Shown piece by piece: positions 10,748 through 23,600 of a stretch of DNA of 64,000 nucleotides (the first letter of the stretch is position 1; every line of letters begins with the position of its first letter). Source of the DNA: Staphylococcus carnosus (GTDB taxonomy: Bacteria; Bacillota; Bacilli; Staphylococcales; Staphylococcaceae); the NCBI RefSeq assembly GCF_900458435.1, contig NZ_UHCT01000001.1:310001-374000 (forward strand), in the 5' to 3' direction. A model generated the notes under the pieces. The model was given only the letters and a program-made list of their open reading frames with translations. It did not search any database and had not been told where the DNA came from. The position numbers and the translations under genes are program-made.

Positions 10748-13138
10748 ATGGCTAATATGATGCAGCAAACGATTAACCGCATGCGGTTGCGCTCTTTAGA
10801 AAGAACATTACGCAAAATTAACCAGTTGAGTGACACAATGGCTGAAAAAACAGATGCTGAATTGCAGAAACAAACTGTTGTTTTTAAAGCAGCATTAAAG
10901 AATGGAAAGTCTTTAGATGATATTTTACCGCAAGCTTATGCGACAGCACGAGAAGCCAGCAAACGTGTGCTTGGTATGTATCCAAAAGATGTGCAAGTGC
11001 TCGGTGCTATTGTCTTGCATGAAGGTAATATCGCAGAAATGCAGACTGGAGAAGGTAAAACACTGACAGCGACATTACCGTTATATTTAAATGCTTTAAG
11101 TGGGCACGGTGCTTTTCTAGTTACCACCAATGATTATTTAGCAGAACGCGATTATGAAGAAATGCGTCCTTTGTATGAATGGCTGGGTTTAACTACTTCT
11201 TTAGGTTTTATCGGAGATCCTGATTATGAATACCAGCCTGGAGAGAAACAAGCGATTTATAAAGCAGATATTATTTATACGACAAATGGCCGTTTAGGTT
11301 TTGATTATTTAATCGATAACTTGGCTGATTCATTAGAAGGAAAATTTATGCCGGATTTGAATTACGCATTGATTGATGAAATTGATTCTATTATTTTAGA
11401 TGCTGCACAAACACCACTGGTGATTTCTGGCGCACCGCGTGTACAATCTAATTTATTTGAAATTACGAAGCAATTTGTACAAACGCTGGAAAAAGAACGC
11501 GACTTTAAAATTGATGAACGTAAGAAGGAAGTGTGGCTGACTTCAAGAGGTATCAAAGCAACACGAGAATATTTCAATGTACCGGATTTATTTGAAACGC
11601 GCCATTTAGATTTAGTGCGCAATATTAATTTAGCATTGCGTGCACGTTATTTGTTTGAAGTGGATATCGATTATTATGTCTTAAAAGGTGAAATTGTATT
11701 AATCGATCGTATTACAGGACGCTTATTGCCAGGAACAAAATTACAATCAGGCCTGCATCAAGCGATTGAAGCTAAAGAAGATATTGAGATTACCAATGAC
11801 ATGAGTATTATGGCAACGATTACGTTCCAAAATTTATTCAAGCAATTCCATCAATTTGCAGGAATGACCGGTACGGCTAAACAAGGTGAAAAAGAGCTGA
11901 ATGATTTATATAGTAAAATTGTAGTTCAAATTCCGACTGATAAACCTGTGCAGAGGGAAGATTATAAAGATAGAGTATTTATGACGATTGAAGATAAGAA
12001 CAAGGCATTGATGCAACGGTTATTAGAGCTCTATCATTCTAAGAGGCCGGTGTTGTTGATTACACGAACAGCTGAAGCGGCTGAACAATTTTCGATGTTT
12101 CTTTTTCAAAACAACATCCCAAATAATTTGCTGATTGCACAAAATGCAGCAAAAGAAGCGCAGATGATTGCTGAAGCGGGACAACTCGGTGCAGTAACTG
12201 TGGCAACGAGTATGGCTGGGCGCGGTACGGATATAAAATTAGAAGAAGGTGTCGCTGAACTAGGAGGATTAGCGGTTTTAATTCATGAACATATGGATAA
12301 CAGCCGTGTTGATCGCCAATTGCGCGGTCGTTCTGGTCGGCAAGGCGACCCAGGTTCATCGCAAATTTATATTTCACTTGAAGATTATGTCGTAAAACGT
12401 TGGGGCAATACCAATTTATTAGACAATGATAAGTTGAAGCAACAAGATGCATCAGAGCTAGAACAAAGCCCGCTCTTTCGACATAGAGTCAGCAAGATTG
12501 TACATAAAGCACAGCAGATTTCTGAAGAACAAGGTATCACAGCACGCGAGATGGCTAATGAATATGAAAAAAGCATCAGTATCCAACGAGGATTGATTTA
12601 CAAAGAACGTAATAATGTACTGGCCCTTAATGATTTCAGCCAGTTCGATATAGGACGTATGGCAGAAGATGTATATCGTCAATTTGTTAAAGAACATTGG
12701 TACCAACTTGATGCTGATGTGTTGCGTTCTTATATTTACAAAAATGTCAGTTTTGATTTCAAAGGTGATGTTGAAGCAACAACATTGGAAAGTCAAGAGA
12801 CTGTCATTGGATTTTTAGTGCGCTTATTTCAATCACAGAAGCGGAGAACTGCAGAAACTATCAATGATGCGGTAATGTATCATGAATTTTTACAGAAGTG
12901 TGTATTAAAGGCAATAGACCAAGGGTGGATTCGACAAGTAGACCATCTGCAGCAACTAAAAGGCAGTGTAAATAATCGTCAAAATGGACAACGAAATGCA
13001 ATATTTGAATACCATCGTGCAGCTTTAGAATCATATGAAACGATGGGAGAAGAAATTAAACAAAATATGATTCGCAATATTAGCTTGAGTATGGTGACAT
13101 TCGGCAAAGAAGATGAAATGATTATCCATTTTCCATAA
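10748..13138 (+). CDS. secA2: Accessory Sec ATPase SecA2
   Basis: 796 residues from ATG 10748, the same length as staphylococcal SecA2. The start is preferred over the in-frame GTG at 10739 because GGGAGG (10734-10739) lies 8 nt before it. It is the cytoplasmic motor that drives the glycosylated SRR precursor through SecY2. The Walker A motif is MQTGEGKTL, the DEAD-type Walker B region is [15 protein letters not shown], and the C-terminal helicase motif has [10 protein letters not shown] and [12 protein letters not shown]. As in other SecA2 proteins there is no C-terminal zinc/SecB tail. It follows asp3 with a 1-nt gap and precedes gtfA. Intact. Confidence 0.95.
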   Translation: MANMMQQTINRMRLRSLERTLRKINQLSDTMAEKTDAELQKQTVVFKAALKNGKSLDDILPQAYATAREASKRVLGMYPKDVQVLGAIVLHEGNIAEMQTGEGKTLTATLPLYLNALSGHGAFLVTTNDYLAERDYEEMRPLYEWLGLTTSLGFIGDPDYEYQPGEKQAIYKADIIYTTNGRLGFDYLIDNLADSLEGKFMPDLNYALIDEIDSIILDAAQTPLVISGAPRVQSNLFEITKQFVQTLEKERDFKIDERKKEVWLTSRGIKATREYFNVPDLFETRHLDLVRNINLALRARYLFEVDIDYYVLKGEIVLIDRITGRLLPGTKLQSGLHQAIEAKEDIEITNDMSIMATITFQNLFKQFHQFAGMTGTAKQGEKELNDLYSKIVVQIPTDKPVQREDYKDRVFMTIEDKNKALMQRLLELYHSKRPVLLITRTAEAAEQFSMFLFQNNIPNNLLIAQNAAKEAQMIAEAGQLGAVTVATSMAGRGTDIKLEEGVAELGGLAVLIHEHMDNSRVDRQLRGRSGRQGDPGSSQIYISLEDYVVKRWGNTNLLDNDKLKQQDASELEQSPLFRHRVSKIVHKAQQISEEQGITAREMANEYEKSISIQRGLIYKERNNVLALNDFSQFDIGRMAEDVYRQFVKEHWYQLDADVLRSYIYKNVSFDFKGDVEATTLESQETVIGFLVRLFQSQKRRTAETINDAVMYHEFLQKCVLKAIDQGWIRQVDHLQQLKGSVNNRQNGQRNAIFEYHRAALESYETMGEEIKQNMIRNISLSMVTFGKEDEMIIHFP

Positions 13139-13154
13139 TTAGGGGGAAAGTAAC

Positions 13155-14678
13155 GTGACAATTTACAATATTAATTTCGGTATTGGATGGGCGAGCAGTG
13201 GTGTTGAATATGCACAAGCCTATCGTGCCAAGCTCTTAAGAAATTTTAAGCATCCATTGAAATTTGTATTTATTGATTTGATTCAAAATGAAAATATTCA
13301 AACGTATACCGAAAATATGGGATTTCAAGATGATGAGGTCATTTGGTTGTATCAGTATTTTTCAGATATTCCTATTGCGCCGACGACTTATACAGTTGAT
13401 GATTTATTAGGCACTGTGAAAAACCAAGTATTGCGCACAGAACAAGCTGGTGCAGTGCGCCGCTTATTTATGCCGAGTGATCAAAACTTTATTACTTGTT
13501 ATTTGAAAGATGCGGATAGTGATATCGTCAATCGTGCTGAATTTGTGGTGAATGGCAATTTGATACGTAAAGATTTCTATTCTTATACACGTATTTATTC
13601 TGAATTTTACGCTCCTTTTGAACAACGGGCTAAAGTCTATATGCGTCAGTTTTATAATCAAGATGGTTCGATTGCGTATCAAGAGTTTATTGATGGTGAT
13701 CACCATATGTATAGTTTTAAAGATGCTAAGTTTTATAGTAAAGAAGCTTTTGTTGCTTATTTTATAGAACAATTAGCATTAACTTCAGATGATGTGGTGA
13801 TTCTTGATCGTGCTTCTCATGAACTTCATATCGGCCAAGCTGTCTTGCAGCATAAAGGTGACAGTAAACTAGGAGTAGTTGTGCATGCAGAACACTATAG
13901 TTAAGGCAGCACAAATGAAGAAACGATTTTATGGAATAACTATTATGAGTATCAGTTTCGTAATGCACCTGAATTTGATTTCTTTATTACTGCAACGGAT
14001 TTGCAGAATGAAATTTTAACCAAGCAGATGCAACAATATCAAAATCACACACCCCATATTCATACGATACCTGTCGGCAGCTTGCATGAGTTGAGTTATC
14101 CAGAAAAAGGAAAGACACGTCGTCCTTATTCAATTATCAGTGCCTCACGCTTAGCTTCAGAAAAGCATGTCGATTGGCTGATTCGCGGTGTTGTAAAAGC
14201 CAAAGCAGTGATTCCTGAAATTACATTTGATATTTATGGTGAAGGCGGAGAAAGAAATGCACTGCAAGATTTAATTCGTGAATTAGGTGCAGAAGATTAT
14301 ATTCATTTACATGGACATGTCAACTTAGCAAAAATCTATCCGCAATATGATTTGTTTGTATCAGGATCAACAAGTGAAGGTTTCGGTTTAACATTGATGG
14401 AAGCGATTGGTGCAGGCTTAGGCATGATTGGTTTTGATGTGAAATACGGTAATCCGACATTTATTGAACATGGTGAAAATGGTTATTTGATTCCTATTGA
14501 TTTAAAACAAGATCGTTTAGATGAGATTACAGATAGAATTGCTGCACGTATTGTCGAGTATTTCCAAGGAAATACTGAAGCTTTTCATAATAAATCTTAT
14601 GAGATAGCAGAAGCATTTAAAACGGCGCATATTCAAGATAAATGGCGTAACTTGATAGGAGAGGTGCTTAATGATTAA
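13155..14678 (+). pseudogene. gtfA: GtfA, SRR-protein O-GlcNAc transferase, with premature in-frame TAA
   Basis: GtfA is the catalytic subunit that, with GtfB, adds the first GlcNAc to Ser/Thr of the SRR protein. The open frame starts at GTG 13155 (AGGGGGAAAG upstream) and stops at TAA 13902-13904 after 249 residues ending VVVHAEHYS. The next codons in the same frame read GSTNEETILWNNYYEYQF, the expected family continuation, and run open to 14678. The total of 507 codons is full GtfA length. This is therefore one nonsense substitution and not an indel; family sequences commonly have Glu near here, so GAA to TAA is likely. The N-terminal fragment lacks the catalytic EGFGLTLME motif, which lies in the distal half. 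The ATG at 14001 has no convincing ribosome site. gtfB overlaps the distal stop. Confidence 0.9.
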
Positions 14679-16023
14679 TCTATTTGAACGTTTTAATCAA
14701 CCGACTGAAACATTGTATTTTTCAATGATGGAAGCTGGATTGGATCATCTGACAGTTGTATTAAATGATGATGGGTTCTTACCAGAAGCAGTGACTTCGC
14801 CTTATCGTTTTTTTGCAGAGAATGAAATTAAAGACAACGACCATGCCTTGTATTTTAATGAGATTGAAGTGCCGCGATTTTGGAATATCGAAGGCGATAA
14901 CAATCAAGCAGTCATTAAAGATATGGGGCAAGTGCGCGGAAAGATTCACTATCAGCCGAATTATAAACAGCGTATCGTCAGCAGTGTAGAGTGGTTAGAT
15001 CCACAAGGGTTTGTCCGGTACCGGGATCATTATGACCAATTCGGCATATGTTTTGCACAGACAACCTATGATTTACGCGGTGTTGCTATTTTTAAGGAAT
15101 ATTTCACGCGTGAAGGTGAACCTTTAATATATGTGAATTACACGACATCGAATTATGTGCTGACATGGCATGGAAAAGACTATTTCTTTGAAACAGAAGT
15201 AGATTTTATTGTGTTTTATTTAGAAGTCATGGGTATTGATTTGGATAGTTTTGTGATTAATCATCTTGGTACACCTTTATCAGTCGTTTATAATTTAAAC
15301 ACTGAAGGTCATGATTATGTCGTTTGGCAAGAACATATCGATGTGAATACTGCATTGCCAGGTAATATGCAATTGATACTCAATGAAAAAGGTATCAATC
15401 GTTCGTTGCGTGATTTTACATTGATTGTGCCGGATCGCCATGAATATGATGAGATTGTTGGAAAAGTTGATAAGGATGCCAAACAGAAAGTGGAGTTAGG
15501 CGGTTATATTTATCCATTTACGCGCCGTAATCAGTTTACGCCTCATATATTGACAATGACCAATTCGGATCAAATTGAGAATTTAGAGGAACTGGTGAAA
15601 TTAAGTCCTCATTTAAAATTCCATATTGGTGCTTTGACTGAAATGTCTTCTAAGTTGATGGCGATGGAGCGTTATGAGAATGTAAAACTCTATCCATCGA
15701 TTGAACGAGAAACAGTGAAAAAGTTGTATGATGAGTGTGATATTTATTTAGATATCAATTCTGGTAATGAAATTTTAGATGCGGTTCGACGTGCTTTCTT
15801 AGCAGATATGCTGATTTTTGCATATGCGGAAACTGCGCATAATTTGAAGTATGTGTTGGACGGAGAAGATGGTGATGTTTTTAGAACTGCAGATTATCGT
15901 GAATTAATGCATAAATTACATCAGACTGTAGATAATCATGAAAAATGGCGCGATTTATTGAAACGACAAAAACAACAAGCTAATGCTGTAGATGTTGGAG
16001 CGTTTCGCCGACTATTTGAATAA
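14671..16023 (+). CDS. gtfB: GtfB, SRR glycosyltransferase-stabilising subunit
   Basis: 450 residues, the expected GtfB length. GtfB is a catalytically inactive glycosyltransferase homologue that binds the SRR polypeptide and stabilises GtfA. Seen here are MINLFERFNQPTETLYFSMMEAG at the N-terminus and a C-terminal Rossmann-like part (LHFHIGALTEMSSKLMA-type region and YDECDIYLDINSGNEI). ATG 14671 overlaps the gtfA stop by 8 nt and GGAGAGG lies 7-12 nt upstream, so it would normally be coupled to gtfA translation. With gtfA stopped 770 nt earlier, ribosome supply should fall. It is the last gene of the operon, with a strong terminator following. Confidence 0.93.
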   Translation: MINLFERFNQPTETLYFSMMEAGLDHLTVVLNDDGFLPEAVTSPYRFFAENEIKDNDHALYFNEIEVPRFWNIEGDNNQAVIKDMGQVRGKIHYQPNYKQRIVSSVEWLDPQGFVRYRDHYDQFGICFAQTTYDLRGVAIFKEYFTREGEPLIYVNYTTSNYVLTWHGKDYFFETEVDFIVFYLEVMGIDLDSFVINHLGTPLSVVYNLNTEGHDYVVWQEHIDVNTALPGNMQLILNEKGINRSLRDFTLIVPDRHEYDEIVGKVDKDAKQKVELGGYIYPFTRRNQFTPHILTMTNSDQIENLEELVKLSPHLKFHIGALTEMSSKLMAMERYENVKLYPSIERETVKKLYDECDIYLDINSGNEILDAVRRAFLADMLIFAYAETAHNLKYVLDGEDGDVFRTADYRELMHKLHQTVDNHEKWRDLLKRQKQQANAVDVGAFRRLFE

Positions 16024-16028
16024 TGCAG

Positions 16029-16070
16029 AAAAGGCTCGAATCTTTGCGTTGGTGAAGACTCGAGCCTTTT
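16029..16070. terminator. Bidirectional terminator between gtfB and alkA-like gene
   Basis: The arms AAAGGCTCGAATCTT and AAGACTCGAGCCTTT pair almost perfectly around a 10-nt loop, with A-run and T-run on the two sides. It separates two converging genes. Confidence 0.9.
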
Positions 16071-16077
16071 TAATGAT

Positions 16078-17103
16078 TTAATTGAGAGTGTTCCATAAAT
16101 TGACGACTGCGTAGCTGCGAAGCGGATGCCATTTTTCTGCAACAGCTAGACGTGATTTTGGTGTTGTATCATTTGGCATTGCATTTTTAATTCCGATGTC
16201 TGTTTCTAGGAAACTATCAGTATAACCAAGTGCGCGCATGCCGATATATTGTGCTGTCCATTTACCGATTCCTTTGATTGCTAGTAGTCGGTTCATTTCA
16301 GATTCGGCAGTTTCCATCTGTGTATTATATCGATTGGAAGGAATGGATGATTCAACGCCGTGTACAACAGGATTTAATTGTACTTCTCCATTTACAATTG
16401 CTTCGGCTAAAGCAGCGATTGTATTGGAGCGACGTACTGTAACACCTAAAGGACCTAATAAATCTGAAATAGGGGTGTCGCAATGTGCTAAATACACAAA
16501 CTTCTCTGGAATAGGGAACAATGTATCTAATCCTGCTATTTTAGTTTTAAAGGGTGTACCTAATGCATGAACGAGTCTGCCTGATATAGTTGTAGCTGCT
16601 TTAACCGTAATTTGTTGCCCTAATATTGCCCGCACACCTAACTCAAATCCATTAAATGCACCTGGTACACGTAATCCTTTGGTTATCCAATCTTCGTTGA
16701 GTGTCTTGTTGATGATTTCAGGATTGACCTCTAAATCAAAAAAATGACGTAGTTTCTGAATTATTTTGTTCCATTCATGTATTAAGCTTGCACTCATTTC
16801 TACCAGGAGCGCATTGTTTTTTGTATTGTTTTTTACCTTAAGCCAACCTTTTACAGCTCTTTTTGTAGCAGTATCTTTAAGTAAAACGGTACGCGCATAG
16901 TAATTATCTTGCACTATTTCAACTCTTGGAATAGCCCGTTTGCTTAAATAATCTATCATGGCTGTCCAAATATAAGGTGTTTGATAATATAAATTAAATT
17001 GTATTGATTGTTGATACCAGCTGTCATTAATGGAGCTGGTAAACCATGTGTCTTTATATAAATTTTCTTTGAATGTATGAATAAATAGTTGTTTGAATTC
17101 CAT
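16078..17103 (-). CDS. DNA-3-methyladenine glycosylase II, AlkA family
   Basis: 341 residues. This is a base-excision repair glycosylase that removes alkylated purines. The C-terminal half is a HhH-GPD domain with GFELGVRAILGQQITVKAA, the hairpin LLAIKGIGKWTAQYI, and an Asp (SFLETDIGIKNA) at the catalytic position. The N-terminal half resembles the AlkA N-terminal domain. The ATG at 17103 is preceded on the minus strand by AGGGAGTG. It runs towards the gtf operon and is unrelated to it. No methyltransferase (ada/ogt) partner lies alongside. It is a little longer than E. coli AlkA. Confidence 0.85.
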   Translation of the reverse strand: MEFKQLFIHTFKENLYKDTWFTSSINDSWYQQSIQFNLYYQTPYIWTAMIDYLSKRAIPRVEIVQDNYYARTVLLKDTATKRAVKGWLKVKNNTKNNALLVEMSASLIHEWNKIIQKLRHFFDLEVNPEIINKTLNEDWITKGLRVPGAFNGFELGVRAILGQQITVKAATTISGRLVHALGTPFKTKIAGLDTLFPIPEKFVYLAHCDTPISDLLGPLGVTVRRSNTIAALAEAIVNGEVQLNPVVHGVESSIPSNRYNTQMETAESEMNRLLAIKGIGKWTAQYIGMRALGYTDSFLETDIGIKNAMPNDTTPKSRLAVAEKWHPLRSYAVVNLWNTLN

Positions 17104-17236
17104 TGTTTCACTCCCTACTTATTTCATACCCGATTTAAGCAAACCCCTTGAAATCTTATATTAGAAATTTTATTGTAGAGTCTGTCAGTGATTAATCATC
17201 ATCAATTTGCGAAAAGAAACACTGTCACAAGAGAAT

Positions 17237-17326
17237 GGAGAAGTACCCAAGCATGGTTGAAGGGATCGGTCTCGAAAACCGACAGGAGCTTAACGGCTCG
17301 CGGGGGTTCAAATCCCTTCTTCTCCG
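17237..17326 (+). tRNA. tRNA-Ser (anticodon CGA)
   Basis: Acceptor arms GGAGAAG/CTTCTCC pair with discriminator G. The anticodon arm TCGGT-CTCGAAA-ACCGA places CGA at 17273-17275. There is a long class II variable arm and a T-arm GGGGGTTCAAATCCC. CCA is not encoded. It reads UCG codons. Confidence 0.96.
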
Positions 17327-17333
17327 TCAAATG

Positions 17334-17365
17334 AAGCACACTGATATAGAAGTCGGTGTGCTTTT
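17334..17365 (+). terminator. Terminator of tRNA-Ser(CGA)
   Basis: AAGCACACTGA pairs with TCGGTGTGCTT (one G-U), followed by TTTTT, 8 nt after the tRNA. Confidence 0.85.
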
Positions 17366-17618
17366 TGCTTTTAAGATATTTAGTGAAAAAGACTTTTATT
17401 ATCTGAAAAAACAGAAAATTAAATTGCCTTTATAAGCTAAATTTTTCTAAATTTAAAAGAATATAAAGCGAAAAAGTAAAAATAAAGCAAAAATGGTTAT
17501 AAATATTAAGTGATTCTATACTTTTACCTCTGAAAGTTTGCTACAATAGTTTTGTACTATTATATATAGATAATTACTTTATTTTAAAATAAAGTAACGT
17601 GGTACAACTTAGAAAAAT
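17366..17618 (+). promoter_or_regulatory. AT-rich upstream region of the giant surface-protein gene
   Basis: About 250 nt without a gene and very AT-rich. A TACAAT element occurs near 17541 but I could not find a convincing -35 at proper spacing. GGAGG at 17619-17623 sets the start codon. No operator palindrome was recognised. Confidence 0.4.
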
Positions 17619-17628
17619 GGAGGACATC

Positions 17629-20600
17629 ATGAAATCACGAAAGAGTAAACGCTTAGACTTTCTACCGAATATTTATAATAAGTATTCGATACGTAAGTTT
17701 ACAGTAGGAACAGCATCTATTTTATTAGGGTCAACTTTAATATTCGGTATTAATCACGATGCAGAAGCAGCAGAAAATGAGAATACAACAGAAGCTGCTC
17801 AAACATCAAATGTAACAGGTGAAACAGAACAATCTGTACAATCATCGAATAGCAACAGCAATGAAGTAAATCAAGTAAAGTCTGAAAAGACGAATACTGC
17901 TGAAACTGTAAAAGAACAAGTTTCAGAAAAAGCACAAGAAGCAACTAAAGCAACAGAAAACAAAATTGAACTAGCAAAAGAAGAAGTGACGCAACCTTCA
18001 ACTTCAGTTGAAAATGAAAGAGCAGTTACTGGAAGTAAAGAGGCAATAGAAAATAATAAAACTAGCCAATCAGACGTTTCTGATTCTGTTGGCTCATTTA
18101 GTGTGCCTGAAACTCCAGTTCAATCAGAATTTGTAACTGCTGTTGAAGTTCCAGAAGCATTTGTAGAACAATACAAAGCATCTAGCAATCATCAACAACT
18201 TGTACGTAATTTATTAGAAGAGAATTATGAACAAGAAGATGTAGATGGTATTTTAAGTAAAATAAAAGTAGACTACGATTCAATTACACCTGAATCTTTA
18301 TATTCTGAAATACTTAAAGCCGGCATTGAGTATGCTAATGAACAAACATCTAAATACACTGTTTATGCAGTACGTTCTATGCCGGATGAAGGTGTTTCAT
18401 ACTCAACAAGATCAACGGCAGATACAAACTTTGACGACGCTCATACAGCATCGAACGTAGACATTCCAACGGATGTTTCGACTTCAGAAGCTATTGGAGC
18501 TTTAAAAGCTTCAGCATCCATTGACCCTGTAAGAGGGATTATTATTACGGGTGATGGTAAAACGTATGTTGGTCAAGAACCTGCACGTTATGTAATAACC
18601 GCAAAACCAGATAGAGTTCATAATAAAATGGACTTCGAAGTTAAGTATTATGCGACAGAAGGTACTGGTCAAACGCATGCTTTAGATTTAGGCGGCTTTA
18701 CGTTTGGAGATGGATTTGATACAAGACAAGGTGTTCCAATTCCAACAACTGTAACGATAGTTGGTGCTCCAAGATCACAACCTTCCACAGTCAATTTGTT
18801 AGAGGGTAGAGCAAAACCAGGCTATCCAAAAGGATATGCTTTAGAAAGTAGACCTTTTTTAACTGATACAGCGATAACCAATGGTGGGTATGGAGACGTT
18901 AAATTCAGTGTACCTGTTAAAAACTGGAATAGTGATTTAAGTGTCAATGGATTTGTGATGATGTATCCTAATGGAAATGGATATAGTAATAACTTGGATC
19001 CTTATTCTACACAAAACTATTTCAATGAAAAAATGCAAGTAGTTTTAGATGGAAATGTAGATTTTAACATTACACGAATGTTAGATAAAACTGAGGAATC
19101 TATACCATACGAAACTAAATATGTTACGAGCAGTGATATTCCTGCAAATACACAGAGAGTTAAGCAACAAGGAGTATTGGGCACTAAAGAAATAGATAAA
19201 GTTATTTCTTATTATAAAAATATTGAATTAGGTTCAGGAGATATAACAGAAAAAATTACTGTACAACCTGTTACAGAAATTATTGAATTAGGTGTTGGTA
19301 CCCCTGCAAATGCAGCTAATAGTGTTATTTTACCACCAGTAGTAGATCCAAAATTGTCTGGTGAAAACGTGGTAACAGGTGAAACAGAACCTAATGTACC
19401 TGTCACAATTTACGTAGGTCCAACTACTTACAGAACAACTTCAGATGCAACAGGCAAATTCAGACAACCGTTAAATGTGCCTTTAAAACAGGGAGACGTT
19501 GTTACAGCCACAATAAATAAAGGCGGTAATACAAGTTTACCTGGTAAAACAATTGTACCTAGAGATGGTAAAACCCCAAATCTTGAATTTACAAATACAA
19601 GAACGAATCGTAAAGGTATGAACGGTACTTTAGTAACAGTTACTAACGCAGATACAGGCGAAAAAATCGGAGAAACCTTTATTCCGGATGGTCAGAAAGG
19701 GGATAAAGGGGATAAAGGTGATACTGGAGACCAAGGTGAAACAGGACCAGCTGGTAGAGCTGGTCTAGATGGCAGAGATGGCAGAGATGGTAAAAATGGG
19801 TCAGACGGTAAAAGTATTTTGATCACTTCGATTACTCCTAATCAAGATGGAGATATAGTTGTTTCATTTAGTGATGGAAATAAAGTAGTTATACCAAAAG
19901 GTGCTAAAGGCGACAAAGGTGATAAAGGAGACAGTATTTCTATATCAAAAATTGATACTTTGCCAGATGGTAGCCGAAAAGTATTCTTTAATGATGGTCA
20001 TACTGCTATTCTTCCAAAAGGAGATAAGGGTGACAAAGGTGACACTGGTGCAGACGGACAATCAATAACAGTTACAAATGTTAAAAAATTACCTGATAAA
20101 ACAATTGTTACATTTAGTGATAATTATGAGGTAACAATCCCGGGTGGTCCAAAAGGAGATAAAGGAGACCAAGGTGTAGCAGGCCCTAAAGGCGATAAAG
20201 GGGATACTGGTGAAACGGGTGCAACAGGTGCCCAAGGTCCAAAAGGAGATAAGGGAGACCAAGGTGTAGCCGGTCCAAAAGGTGAACAAGGCGATTCAAT
20301 CAGAATCACTTCAACAGAACCCCAAGCAAACGGCGACATCAAAGTAAACTTTAGTGATGGTAAATCAATTATAGTACCAAAAGGAGCCAAAGGAGATAAA
20401 GGCCAAGATGCCGCGCCATTAACAGTGACAGGAGAAACAAAAGATGCGAACGGCAATACAGTTGCACACTTCAGCGATGGCCGCACAGCTACAATCTCTA
20501 AAGGTGATAAAGGAGACACAGGTGCGCAAGGTCTGAAAGGTGATAAAGGTGATACTGGCGCCCAAGGAGCCAAAGGAGATAAAGGTGATACGGGTGCAAC

Positions 20601-23600
20601 AGGAGCAGCCGGAAAAGATGCGAAACCATTAACAGTTACGAGCGAATCTAAAGATGCAAACGGTAATACAGTTGCACATTTCAGCGACGGTTCGCAAATC
20701 ACTATCTCTAAAGGAGATAAGGGAGCCAAAGGTGAAAAAGGTGATTCAATCACAATCACTTCAACAGAACCCCAAGCAAACGGCGATATCAAGGTAAACT
20801 TCAGCGACGGTAAATCGATTGTAGTACCAAAAGGAGCCAAAGGAGATAAAGGCCAAGATGCCGCGCCATTAACAGTTGTGAAGGAAACAAAAGATGCACA
20901 AGGCAATACCGTTGTTCATTTTAGTGATGGAAAAACAGCTACAATCTCTAAAGGCGACAAAGGTGATACTGGAGCTCAAGGTGCCAAAGGAGACCGCGGT
21001 GAAACAGGTGCGACTGGTGCCCAAGGAGCCAAAGGTGAAACTGGAGCTACAGGATTAAAAGGAGATAAAGGCGATTCTATCTCTATTACAAGTATTACAC
21101 CTCAACCAAACGGTGATACGAAAGTAGTCTTCTCAGATGGCAAAGAACTTAACATTCCTAAAGGTGCCAAAGGAGATAAAGGTCAGGATGCAGCTCCTTT
21201 AACAGTCACTGAAACAACTAAAGATAACGATGGTAACACAGTGGTTCATTTCAGTGATGGAAAAACAGCAACAATCTCAAAAGGTGATACTGGTGCAACA
21301 GGTGCACAAGGACCAAAAGGAGATCCAGGTCAAAATGCCGCGCCGTTAACAGTTACTGGTGAAAGAAAAGACACAGCAGGCAATACAGTTGTCAGCTTCA
21401 GTGATGGTTCAACTGCTACAATCTCTAAAGGAGACAAAGGAGACAAAGGAAATACTGGAGATAAAGGTGATTCTATCACTATTAAGAGAGTAGAGCCTCA
21501 AACTAACGGAGATATTAAAGTAGTCTTTTCAGACGGTAAAGAAGTAAATATTCCTAAAGGTGCCAAAGGAGATAAAGGTCAGGATGCAGCGCCTTTAACA
21601 GTTACTGAAACAACTAAAGATAACGATGGTAACACAGTGGTTCATTTCAGTGATGGAAAAACAGCAACAGTTTCTAAAGGTGATACTGGAGCTAAGGGTG
21701 CAGATGCAAAACCTTTAACTGTAACAGGTGAAGCTAAAGATAAAGATGGTAACACGGTTGTAAGTTTCAGCGACGGAACTTCAGTTACTGTGAATAAAGG
21801 TGATCGTGGTGAAGCCGGTGCTAAAGGTGAAAAAGGAGACCGAGGTGAAAGCGGAACTTCTATTGCGATAGATAAAATTGAAACATTACCGACAGGTGCT
21901 ACCAAAGTAACTTTCTCAGATGGAAAAACATTTGAAATTCCTAAAGGGAAAGATGGTACATCTGTTACAATCACTGAAACTAAAACACTTCCAAATGGTA
22001 ATAAACAAGTGACTTTCTCCGATGGCAAAACACTTGAAGTACCAAAAGGAGATAAGGGAGATAAAGGTGAAACTGGGGCTAAAGGCGCAGATGCTACACC
22101 ATTAACAGTAACTGGCGAAACAAAAGATGGTAATGGCAATACTGTAGTTAATTTCAGTGACGGGTCTCATGCAACAATTTCTAAAGGAGACAAAGGTGAC
22201 ACAGGTGCAAAAGGTGAAACTGGCGACTCTGTAACAATTAAAAGTATTACACCTCAACCAAACGGTGATACTAAAGTAGTCTTTTCAGACGGTAAAGAAG
22301 TAAATATTCCTAAAGGTGCCAAAGGAGATAAAGGTGATACTGGATCAACTGGTGCTAACGGCCAAGATGCTGCACCATTGACTGTCACAAGTACTAATAA
22401 AGATGGCGATGGCAATACTGTAATCCACTTCAGTGATGGCCAAACAGCAACAGTCTCTAAAGGGGATAAAGGCGATACTGGAGCAACAGGCGCAGCCGGA
22501 AAAGATGCTGCACCATTGACTGTAACTAGTACAACAAAAGATAATGATGGCAACACCGTAGTGCATTTCAGTGATAATTCAACAGCTACTATTTCTAAAG
22601 GAGATAAAGGTGATGCGGGTCAAACTGGTGCTACAGGTGCAAAAGGAGATAAAGGTCAAGATGCTCAACCACTGACTGTCACAAGTACTAATAAAGATGG
22701 CGATGGCAATACTGTAATCCACTTCAGTGATGGCCAAACAGCTACAATCTCTAAAGGAGATAAGGGCGATAAAGGCAACACTGGAGCAACAGGTGCAAAT
22801 GGCCAAGATGGTCAGTCAGTTACGATAACATCAACGACTACTGAACCGAATGGAGATACAAAAGTTACATTCAGCGATGGTCATATTATTACAATTCCAA
22901 AAGGTAAAGACGGCAAATCTGTAACAGTTGAAAGTTCTGCACCTGATAAAGATGGAAACACAGTTGTGCACTTCAGTGACGGCAGTAACGCAACTATTTC
23001 TAAAGGCGACAAAGGTGACCGTGGTGAAACAGGCGCAGCTGGTAAAGATGCAACGCCATTAACAGTCACAAGTACAGATAAAGATAAAGATGGAAATACT
23101 GTAATCCACTTCAGTGACGGTCAAACAGCTACAGTTTCTAAAGGCGAAAAAGGCGACACAGGGGCAACGGGTGCGGCTGGTAGAGACGGACAGTCTATTA
23201 CTATTGCAAGCATTGAACCGCAAGATAATGGCGATACAAAAGTTACATTCTCAGATGGTCAATCTATTAATGTACCAAAAGGTAAAGACGGCAAATCGGT
23301 TACAATCACTAACACTGAAACACTTCCAAATGGTAATAAACAAGTAACCTTCTCAGACGGCAAAACACTTGAAATTCCTAAAGGGGACAAGGGTGAACAA
23401 GGTGAAGATGGAGCTAAAGGAGACAAAGGTGAAAACGGAGCTTCTATTACAATAGACAGAACAGAAGAAACACCTGAAGGTACAAAAGTAACATTTAGCG
23501 ACGGCAAATCAATCACGATTCCAAAAGGTAAAGATGGAAAATCGATTACCGTTAAATCATCAGAACCTAATGCGGATGGTGATATCGTTGTAACATTCAG

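Noticed and set aside
17235..17435. 66-codon plus-strand frame
   Set aside because: It runs through tRNA-Ser(CGA) and its terminator.
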